Of a stretch of DNA of 17,201 bases, positions 7,075 to 12,540 are shown in pieces. Position numbers and translations under genes: made by a program. Each line of letters begins with the position of its first letter. Within the stretch, counting starts at the first letter, position 1. This DNA is from a bacterium (GTDB lineage Bacteria; Patescibacteriota; Minisyncoccia; Moranbacterales; UBA2206): positions 1-17,201 of the forward strand of contig JAJYJP010000009.1 of NCBI GenBank assembly GCA_021789395.1, read 5' to 3'. The notes beneath the pieces were generated by a model. That model saw nothing but the letters and a program-made list of their open reading frames with translations. It ran no database searches and was not told the DNA's origin.

Positions 7075-7104
7075 TTGGAATATTTTGCCGAAAAAAGCTA
7101 TAAT
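7075..7104 (+). promoter_or_regulatory. Promoter for the cohesin-pilin and dockerin genes
   Basis: TTGGAA (7075-7080) and TATAAT (7099-7104) are separated by 18 nt, a good sigma-70-type promoter. Transcription would start near 7111, about 90 nt before the ATG at 7202. No second promoter is evident before the dockerin gene, so both genes are probably on one mRNA. Confidence 0.7.
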
Positions 7105-7201
7105 TAAATTGTTGAGCAAAAAATCTTTCAGTCAATAGAAATGTTTGACAGTGCAGTCTGCAAACAATCTCCGCTTTCTTGGACAAATAAAAAAACAAAA
7201 A

Positions 7202-8701
7202 ATGGGCGGAAAATTAAAAAACAAACAGGATATAAAAGATAAATCTTGGTGGGTGAAAGAGAGCGCTTTTTTGAAATCAACCAGGATCCACACCTGGAAA
7301 GGTACGTTTTTGCTCGTATTTGTCGCCGGCTTAGCGGCGTTTTTTATTTTGGTTTCCGCCAATATCAAATCGGTATCGCAAGCGGCCGGAAAGAGTGCCA
7401 GTCTGCAGCTCTGGCCCGACGCAACAACCGTTGCTAAAGGACAATCTTTCAATCTTCGGCTAGTATTGGATTCGGGCGGAAACAATGTGGTGGCGGTTCG
7501 GGCGATCGTCGATTACGATAAGAGCGTGTTTCAATTGCAAAATTCAGACATTGCCGATTCTATTTTTTCTCAGAATAATTCCTGCGCCTATAATAATGGC
7601 CCGTGCCAGGCAGTAAATAGCGATCCGTCATCCGGAACGATCGATTTTACTTTCGCTAAACCTTCCCCCGGCGTAAATACTCCTTCCGGACTTCTGGCAG
7701 TCATGTCTTTTACGGCTCTGCAGAACGTGGATGCCAATTCGCATATTAACATCCGGTTTTCTTCCATCGGCAGTTATGACAGTTCGGCGGTGATCTTGGA
7801 TGACGGCCAAGGTACGAATATTTTGACCGACGTGATCAATTTTCCCGATGCTTATGTAAACCAGCTTGTTAATTCGGATACTCAAACTCCAACGCCGGTT
7901 GATTATCAAAGCTCCGGTGTCGGCGCGGCTGTGGGTGCCAGCGGAAAAGTAGATTTAGTCACTACAACTAGTGGTAACTCTGCTTCTCCCGGAAGGATTG
8001 TCGGCGTCACTAAAACTGTGACTCCCAATACCAGTAATTCCGGCGCGGGATTAAATGGCATTGATGCTGTGACAGCTGATGCAATCGGATATTATGGTCA
8101 TGAAACAAGTTCTGGCGCTGTTTCTGGCACTGCCAATTCTTCTTCAGATGATTCGACTTCCATTATGATAGCAGGAGCACCTTCCGAATTTGTGAATCCT
8201 CTTAAGTTCACTACCATCGGAGAAGGAATTTCACTTTTGATAAATAATCTGCAGGGAATTACGGTCATTCTGGCTGTTCTTTTCATAATCATTGGCGGAA
8301 TCATGTACACGGTATCGGCCGGCGATGAGGCAATGATCAGGCGGGCAAAAGCGACCTTTTTGGGAGCAGTGATCGGACTAGCTATCATTTTGGCAGCCCC
8401 AGCCTTTTTAAAAGAAATCAGTGATATCTTTGCTCTGAAGACTGCCTATCAAAGCGGTCTTATCAAAAACGCGCCGACTTTGCGGCAGATCGCCGGAAAT
8501 ATTCTGAAATTTTTGCTGTCAGTCGTTGGGATTATCGCATTGATCGGACTGGTTGTCGGCGGAATGATGTATATGTCTGCGTACGGCGACGAGGACAGGG
8601 TAGCGCGCGGTAAAAAAATTCTGCTTTATTCAATTATTGGAACGATCATTGCTTTTGGGGCGATGATTATGGTGAATCAGGTGGCGACTCTGTTGCATTA
8701 A
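7202..8701 (+). CDS. Membrane protein with a cohesin-like domain and two TrbC/VirB2-like pilin repeats
   Basis: The protein has 499 residues from the ATG at 7202; a TTG at 7145 would add 19 residues. A basic start precedes a membrane helix or uncleaved signal (about residues 34-53). Residues 62-220 resemble a cohesin-type beta-sandwich: ASLQLWPDATTVAKGQSFNL, then VAVRAIVDYDKSVFQLQ, then GLLAVMSFTAL; two cysteines (NSCAYNNGPCQ) could form a disulfide. A Ser/Thr/Gly-rich linker follows (about 221-335). The C-terminus carries two copies of a two-helix pilin-like unit (about 336-410 and 427-499), each with GG(I/M)MY...(A)GDE....(R)(A/G)K between helices, as in the Mbov_0395/TrbC-VirB2-like pilins common in CPR genomes. 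The likely role is a membrane-fixed surface scaffold presenting the cohesin outside. The dockerin protein is encoded 15 bp downstream. Domain calls are from pattern recognition only. Confidence 0.75.
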   Translation: MGGKLKNKQDIKDKSWWVKESAFLKSTRIHTWKGTFLLVFVAGLAAFFILVSANIKSVSQAAGKSASLQLWPDATTVAKGQSFNLRLVLDSGGNNVVAVRAIVDYDKSVFQLQNSDIADSIFSQNNSCAYNNGPCQAVNSDPSSGTIDFTFAKPSPGVNTPSGLLAVMSFTALQNVDANSHINIRFSSIGSYDSSAVILDDGQGTNILTDVINFPDAYVNQLVNSDTQTPTPVDYQSSGVGAAVGASGKVDLVTTTSGNSASPGRIVGVTKTVTPNTSNSGAGLNGIDAVTADAIGYYGHETSSGAVSGTANSSSDDSTSIMIAGAPSEFVNPLKFTTIGEGISLLINNLQGITVILAVLFIIIGGIMYTVSAGDEAMIRRAKATFLGAVIGLAIILAAPAFLKEISDIFALKTAYQSGLIKNAPTLRQIAGNILKFLLSVVGIIALIGLVVGGMMYMSAYGDEDRVARGKKILLYSIIGTIIAFGAMIMVNQVATLLH

Positions 8702-8716
8702 ATTAATTTTTGCAAA

Positions 8717-10096
8717 ATGAGACAAAATAGAATCAAATTATTCTTAGTCGCAATGTCTTTTTTCATTTTTTCTTTTTTCAGCCATCGGGTGCATGCAGCG
8801 ACATATTATGTTTCAACAAACGGAAATGATGTAAATTCCGGAACAAGCAATTTGCCGTTCAAAACCATCCAGCACGCGGCTGACATCGTAAGGCCTGGCG
8901 ATACGGTGATTGTGGAGGACGGAACCTATGTTTCTTCTAATGATGTTGCAGAAGTTACAATAACTACCAGTGGCTCAGCAAGCGCTCCTATAACTTTTAA
9001 ATCTAAAAATAAATGGGGAGCTGTCATAAGCGGCAGCAGCAGTTTCGGAATTTATTTGCTTGGCAGCTATATAAACGTAACAGGTTTTAAGGTGGAAGGA
9101 TTTCATTTCATCGGAATTTACGGGGGTGGAGGGGGTGGCAATTATTATATTTCTGATAATAATGTTGGTCCTATCGCACAATATGGCGCTGGCAGTAATG
9201 GCGCTGCTGGCATAGATTTTAACAGCTCATCAGGAAGCAATACAATTATAGATGGTAATGTTGTCCACGATGTCGGAGGAGGTTCGGATTGTACGTCTAA
9301 CTGGAATTCTTGTGCGGATCACGGAATCGATTATGAATATGGCAATTCTAGCAATATCACTATCATAAATAATGTATGCTACAATAACACGCGCGGTTGG
9401 GATGTTCAATTTTATGGCGGTTCACGAAACAACGTCAATATTGTTGGCAATGTTTTTGCGTCTACAAATCCTCTAAGAAGCGGACAGATTATAATTGCCG
9501 AGCCTGTTTCTAATCTTTTGATTGCTGATAATATTTTTTATCATCCTGGTGTATATGAAGGAAATTATGCCGTGGTTGATGATCATGCGAGCTCTGGTTA
9601 TGTTCTTAAATACAATCTAACAACAGTCTCTGCCATGGATAACAGGAGTACCGTAGGGACAAGCAATATCCTCAATATCGACCCGTCCTTCGTTAGCCCT
9701 TCCAATTACGATTTTCACCTCCAATCCGATTCTCCCGCCATCGGCAAAGGTATCGCTTGGTCTGGCCGCGCCTATGACGCCGATGGCAAAACTCTTCCCA
9801 ATACTCCCGATGTCGGAGCTTATGAATACGGGTCATCCGTATCCTCCAGTTCGAACTCATCATCCTCTTCAGATTCTCAGAATAATTCTTCCGCGTCCCA
9901 AACTTCATCCAATCCTTCCGATTCTTCAACGATCAACGCCCAACAACCAACGGATGATGCTTCTGGAAAAAGCTATTCCATTACTGACGCGCTTAAACTC
10001 GTTGCCGGTTGGTTTGCTGGCAATCTTTCTTCCGATGTGAATAATGACGGCGTTGTTAATATACAAGATCTGGGGATTATTATGAGCCGGTGGTGA
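8717..10096 (+). CDS. Secreted right-handed beta-helix protein with a C-terminal dockerin-like module
   Basis: The protein has 459 residues. A signal peptide with a basic start and hydrophobic core ends at VHA, with cleavage likely after residue 27. A DUF1565-like start follows (YYVSTNGNDVNSGTSNLPFK, then IVRPGDTVIVEDGTY), then beta-helix rungs with repeated N/G-rich turns and ITI(I)NN/ISDNN strands (about 80-320). Next is a C-terminal piece, HLQSDSPAIGKG...DVGAYEYG, of the type closing many polysaccharide-lyase-like beta helices. A Ser/Asn-rich linker (about 372-412) leads to the dockerin-like end (413-459): a complete calcium loop with D440, N442, D444, N448 and D451, and a degenerate first loop. 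Cysteines in GGSDCTSNWNSCADHG may pair. It probably acts on or binds polysaccharide outside the cell, held by the neighbouring cohesin protein. Catalytic residues were not identified. The gene looks AT-richer than its neighbours, so transfer is possible. Confidence 0.8.
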   Translation: MRQNRIKLFLVAMSFFIFSFFSHRVHAATYYVSTNGNDVNSGTSNLPFKTIQHAADIVRPGDTVIVEDGTYVSSNDVAEVTITTSGSASAPITFKSKNKWGAVISGSSSFGIYLLGSYINVTGFKVEGFHFIGIYGGGGGGNYYISDNNVGPIAQYGAGSNGAAGIDFNSSSGSNTIIDGNVVHDVGGGSDCTSNWNSCADHGIDYEYGNSSNITIINNVCYNNTRGWDVQFYGGSRNNVNIVGNVFASTNPLRSGQIIIAEPVSNLLIADNIFYHPGVYEGNYAVVDDHASSGYVLKYNLTTVSAMDNRSTVGTSNILNIDPSFVSPSNYDFHLQSDSPAIGKGIAWSGRAYDADGKTLPNTPDVGAYEYGSSVSSSSNSSSSSDSQNNSSASQTSSNPSDSSTINAQQPTDDASGKSYSITDALKLVAGWFAGNLSSDVNNDGVVNIQDLGIIMSRW

Positions 10097-10120
10097 AAAA
10101 TAAAAATATCTTTAATCAAA

Positions 10121-10138
10121 TTTGAAAAATTTTTCAAA
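10121..10138. repeat. 18-bp perfect AT-rich palindrome after the dockerin gene
   Basis: TTTGAAAAA (10121-10129) and TTTTTCAAA (10130-10138) are exact complements. This is 25 bp after the dockerin stop. It contains almost no G or C in the stem and is not a convincing terminator, but no other terminator is seen between 10097 and the promoter at 10188. Confidence 0.5.
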
Positions 10139-10168
10139 AATAAAAAATAAATTTTTATTTTCTTGAGC

Positions 10169-10177
10169 TGTGGATAA
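10169..10177 (-). promoter_or_regulatory. Perfect DnaA-box 9-mer upstream of the mini-protein promoter
   Basis: TGTGGATAA is again the exact complement of TTATCCACA and ends 10 bp before the -35 at 10188. Together with the copy at 7062 it brackets the cohesin/dockerin genes. Binding is not demonstrated by sequence alone. Confidence 0.5.
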
Positions 10178-10187
10178 CTTTTTTCTA

Positions 10188-10215
10188 TTGCAAATAAAAA
10201 AATATGTTCTATAAT
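10188..10215 (+). promoter_or_regulatory. Promoter of the Lys/Ala-rich mini-protein unit
   Basis: TTGCAA (10188-10193) and TATAAT (10210-10215) are separated by 16 nt, a strong sigma-70-type match. Transcription would begin near 10222, giving a leader of about 128 nt to the ATG at 10350. Confidence 0.7.
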
Positions 10216-10225
10216 TTAATTAGAT

Positions 10226-10312
10226 AAAATTATTTTTAAAAATTTAAAAATAATTTTACGAGGTCGAAAATAAAAATGAAAATTATTAACTGAAGATAAA
10301 ATAATCTTCAGT
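10226..10312 (+). promoter_or_regulatory. Structured leader: two perfect inverted repeats before the mini-protein gene
   Basis: The first inverted repeat has 15-bp arms at 10226-10240 and 10243-10257, all A/T. The second has 9-bp arms ACTGAAGAT (10289-10297) and ATCTTCAGT (10304-10312) around a 6-nt loop. Between them is a possible five-codon leader ORF, ATG at 10276 to TGA at 10291-10293, coding MKIIN with GAGG at 10260-10263 upstream. Its stop falls inside the second hairpin. The arms are seen directly; any regulatory role is inference. Confidence 0.5.
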
Positions 10313-10349
10313 AAAAATAAAAATAAAAATAGAAAGGATGGTGATAACC

Positions 10350-10442
10350 ATGGCAGCCAAGAAAAAAGCAGCAAAAAAGAAAGCTACAAAAAAAGTTGCT
10401 AAGAAAAAGACTACAAAGAAAAAAGCTTCTAAAAGAAAATAG
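10350..10442 (+). CDS. 30-residue Lys/Ala-rich basic protein (histone H1-like)
   Basis: The protein is 30 residues long: a run of Lys/Ala/Thr in KKKA and KKKT-type repeats (MAAKKKAAKKKATKKVAKKK at the start), about half of them lysine, with no acidic residue. Such tails resemble the C-terminal repeats of histone H1 and bacterial HU/Hc1-like proteins, so binding nucleic acid is the natural guess. It is supported as a gene by the strong Shine-Dalgarno AGAAAGGATGGTGATAACC directly before the ATG, a good promoter at 10188 and hairpins downstream. An in-frame ATG at 10338 overlaps the Shine-Dalgarno and is unlikely as the start. Poly-Lys coding in an AT-rich genome can arise by chance, but the start signals make chance unlikely here. 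Confidence 0.7.
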   Translation: MAAKKKAAKKKATKKVAKKKTTKKKASKRK

Positions 10443-10457
10443 TCTTTTCTGAATAAA

Positions 10458-10503
10458 TCCCGAAAGGGACAATTATTAACTTCCGATTTACATAATCGAA
10501 GTT
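10458..10503 (+). other. Two hairpins in the 3' region of the mini-protein transcript
   Basis: TCCC (10458-10461) and GGGA (10466-10469) enclose GAAA, a GNRA-type tetraloop hairpin. AACTTCCGATT (10478-10488) pairs with AATCGAAGTT (10494-10503) with one bulged C. They lie between the stop codon and the terminator and may stabilise the mRNA or form part of an RNA element. Confidence 0.5.
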
Positions 10504-10546
10504 ATAAAGCAAAAAATCCGCTAACATGCGGGTTTTTGCTTTATAA
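10502..10546. terminator. Strong bidirectional terminator between the mini-protein and prmC
   Basis: The arm TTATAAAGCAAAAAATCCGC (10502-10521) pairs with GCGGGTTTTTGCTTTATAA (10528-10546) across a 6-nt loop, with one or two irregular positions. It has a T-rich side on both strands, so it can end both the plus-strand mini-protein unit and the minus-strand prfA-prmC operon. Confidence 0.85.
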
Positions 10547-10565
10547 AAGGCCTGTTTTTAGCCTA

Positions 10566-11423
10566 TTAATTGATAAAAATTTTGCAGACGCGCCATTTTC
10601 CGGCCAAATCTTTTTGGAATTCAATCTTTGCTTTCGGCAAATAATTTTTTATTATCGGCCGAAGTTTACTTTTCTGTTCCGGACTGATTTCCAAAATGAT
10701 AATTTTTGATTCTTGGTTTATTATGGTTTGCAATAGTCCGATTTGTTTCAGAAGTTTTTCATAGTGGGCTAATCCTTCTCGTGGACTGTACAGGGCGGAC
10801 TTGGGTTCGTAATTTTTCACATCTTTTGGCGCGGCACCATAAATCTTTTTTGACAAGTAAGGCAGGTTAGCCAGAATTATGAATTTCGAATTTTTAATTT
10901 CTAATTTTCTATTCTTAATAAGCGGTAACAGCAAGTCTCCATTGAAAAATTTTATTTTTTCATCCAGATCGTTTCTTTTCGCATTCTGTTTTGCGATGCG
11001 CAGAGCTTTTTCGGAAATATCAATGCCAAAAAAAATATTTTTTTCTTGAATCTTTTTGGCCAGCGATATGATTATGTTTCCGCTGCCCGTTCCAACATCA
11101 ATGACAACTTTGTTTTTCGGATTTAGTTTCAAAACTTCTTCCACTATAATTTCCGTTTCCGGCCGAGGGATCAAAGTATTTTTGGTGACTTTGAAATCCA
11201 GACTGAAAAATTCTTTATGGCCGAGAATATGGGCCAGCGGCTCGCCGCGCTTTCGACGCGAAATTTTCAATTTTAAATTTTCAATTTTAAATTTAGGAAT
11301 TTCGTATTCCGGGTGCGCCAAAACAAATTCCCGCGGCTTCTTGATGGCGCTGGAAATTATGAGGTCTAGATCAAGAGGGTCAATTTTTCCAAAAAATTCT
11401 TTTTTAATCTCCAGAATTGTCAT
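10566..11423 (-). CDS. prmC: Release-factor glutamine N5-methyltransferase
   Basis: This 285-residue S-adenosylmethionine-dependent enzyme methylates the Gln of the GGQ motif in peptide-chain release factors. The N-terminal helical domain (about residues 1-75) leads to the family signature IPRPETE (85-91), the AdoMet loop DVGTGSGNI (109-117), FFGIDISEKAL and GDLLLPL. The substrate motif reads NLPY (186-189) rather than the usual NPPY. Two Lys/Ile/Asn-rich stretches, residues 44-55 and 172-181, look inserted; the first is coded by a perfect tandem 14-bp AT-rich repeat. The start ATG overlaps the prfA stop as ATGA (11420-11423), so the two are co-translated, in keeping with the substrate-enzyme pairing. 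Confidence 0.93.
   Translation of the reverse strand: MTILEIKKEFFGKIDPLDLDLIISSAIKKPREFVLAHPEYEIPKFKIENLKLKISRRKRGEPLAHILGHKEFFSLDFKVTKNTLIPRPETEIIVEEVLKLNPKNKVVIDVGTGSGNIIISLAKKIQEKNIFFGIDISEKALRIAKQNAKRNDLDEKIKFFNGDLLLPLIKNRKLEIKNSKFIILANLPYLSKKIYGAAPKDVKNYEPKSALYSPREGLAHYEKLLKQIGLLQTIINQESKIIILEISPEQKSKLRPIIKNYLPKAKIEFQKDLAGKWRVCKIFIN
11264..11291. repeat. Tandem 14-bp AT-rich repeat inside prmC
   Basis: TTTTCAATTTTAAA occurs twice head to tail (11264-11277 and 11278-11291). Read on the minus strand it codes for KFKIENLKLKIS. A similar AT-rich stretch lies at 10881-10916, just before the NLPY motif. Confidence 0.8.
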
Positions 11424-12481
11424 TTGGCAAGCTTTAACTTCGTATCTTCTTCCTGAAGAGCAGTGATAATTTCGTCGATGTTGCCGCCGAGGATGGACGG
11501 AAGGTTGCTCCAGCTCTGTTTGATGCGGTGATCGGTGACGCGGTCCTGCGGGAAATTGTAAGTGCGGATCTTTTCACTGCGGTCGCCGGTGCCGATCTGG
11601 CTTTTTCTGGTTTCGCCCAATTCTTTCTCCCGCTTTTCTTCCTCAATCTGCAGCAGGCGGGAACGTAAGACCTTCATGGCTTTCTCCTTGTTTTTGATCT
11701 GGGATTTTTCATCTTGGCAGGAAACAATGAGCCCAGTCGGAATGTGGGTGATGCGCACGGCGCTCTTAGTGGTGTTAACTGATTGGCCACCGGGTCCGGA
11801 GGAACAAAAAGTGTCGATGCGCAGATCTTTTTCTTCGATTTTCAGTTCGACCTCTTCGGCTTCCGGAAGAACGGCTACTGTCGAGGTGGAAGTATGGATG
11901 CGTCCGCTTTTTTCCGTTTCCGGAATTCTTTGCACGCGGTGGACGCCCGATTCGTATTTCATCTTTTCGTAAACGTTAGTGCCGATGATTTCAAAAATGA
12001 CTTCCTTGAATCCGCCGATGCCGATCTGGTTGGAATCCATCACGGCGGTGCGCCAGCCGTTTTTCTCGGCGTATTTGGAATACATCCGGAAAAGATCGGC
12101 GGAAAACAGCGCTGATTCGTCGCCGCCGGCGCCCGCGCGAATTTCCACGATGACATTTTTGCTGTCATTGGGATCCTTGGGGATGAGCATTTTTTCCAAA
12201 TCTTTTTCCAGTCGCGCTTTTTTCTCGGCTAGCTTAATATTCTCATCCATCGCCATCTGTTTCATCTCGGCGTCTTCTTCGGTGTTGATGATCTCGGCGT
12301 TTTCTTTCATGTTTTTCTCTAATATTTCTAATTCATTGATAACTTGAATAGTTTCTTCTAATTCCGCCTGTCGTCTGCCCAATTCGGCCATTTTGCGCGA
12401 ATCAGAAACTATCTCAGGAGAACTGAGTTGGGTTTGGATGTCTTGATATTCCTTTTTGATGTCTTTGATTTGCTTGTTCAT
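11420..12481 (-). CDS. prfA: Peptide chain release factor 1
   Basis: This 353-residue protein reads UAA and UAG stop codons and triggers release of the finished peptide. An N-terminal coiled domain (about residues 1-95) leads to PKDPNDSKNV and IRAGAGGDESALF, then GVHRVQRIPETEKSGRIHTS. The stop-codon tripeptide is PET (187-189), the PxT type of RF1 rather than the SPF of RF2. The catalytic GGQ sits at 231-233 in GPGGQSVNTTKSAVRITH. The length is normal. It is the first gene of the prfA-prmC operon, driven by the promoter at 12510-12538, and divergent from the nucleotidase gene. Confidence 0.96.
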   Translation of the reverse strand: MNKQIKDIKKEYQDIQTQLSSPEIVSDSRKMAELGRRQAELEETIQVINELEILEKNMKENAEIINTEEDAEMKQMAMDENIKLAEKKARLEKDLEKMLIPKDPNDSKNVIVEIRAGAGGDESALFSADLFRMYSKYAEKNGWRTAVMDSNQIGIGGFKEVIFEIIGTNVYEKMKYESGVHRVQRIPETEKSGRIHTSTSTVAVLPEAEEVELKIEEKDLRIDTFCSSGPGGQSVNTTKSAVRITHIPTGLIVSCQDEKSQIKNKEKAMKVLRSRLLQIEEEKREKELGETRKSQIGTGDRSEKIRTYNFPQDRVTDHRIKQSWSNLPSILGGNIDEIITALQEEDTKLKLAK

Positions 12482-12499
12482 AACGTTATAATCTATACT
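12470..12499 (+). promoter_or_regulatory. Candidate promoter for the 5'-nucleotidase gene
   Basis: TTGCTT (12470-12475) and TATACT (12494-12499) are separated by 18 nt. The alternative -10 in the palindrome (TATAAT, 12506-12511) has no acceptable -35. Either would start transcription 25-40 nt before the ATG at 12541. The -35 lies inside the prfA coding start. Confidence 0.35.
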
Positions 12500-12500
12500 T

Positions 12501-12538
12501 TAATATATAATTATATATTAAAAAAAGCAAAAAATCAA
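12501..12538 (-). promoter_or_regulatory. prfA promoter built into a 20-bp perfect palindrome
   Basis: On the minus strand TTGATT (12538-12533) and TATAAT (12515-12510) are separated by exactly 17 nt. Transcription would start near 12503, about 22 nt before the prfA ATG. The -10 lies in the perfect palindrome TAATATATAATTATATATTA (12501-12520), which holds a mirror-image TATAAT (12506-12511) for the plus strand. Confidence 0.7.
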
Positions 12539-12540
12539 CC

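Noticed and set aside
7145..7150. TTGACA as a -35 element
   Set aside because: No acceptable -10 hexamer lies 15-19 nt downstream; the promoter at 7075-7104 is better.
7145..7201. TTG start at 7145 adding 19 residues to the cohesin-pilin protein
   Set aside because: It has no Shine-Dalgarno and the added residues do not extend a recognised domain; the ATG at 7202 leaves a basic start before the membrane helix. The choice is not certain.
5722..10096. Possible UGA recoding as in Gracilibacteria or Absconditabacteria
   Set aside because: The genes at 4699-5724 and 8717-10096 end at UGA at natural domain ends, and no in-frame UGA interrupts a gene.
10338..10349. In-frame ATG four codons upstream of the mini-protein start
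   Set aside because: It sits inside the Shine-Dalgarno block itself, leaving no spacing; the ATG at 10350 has ideal spacing and matches the start position of the similar block at 6923.
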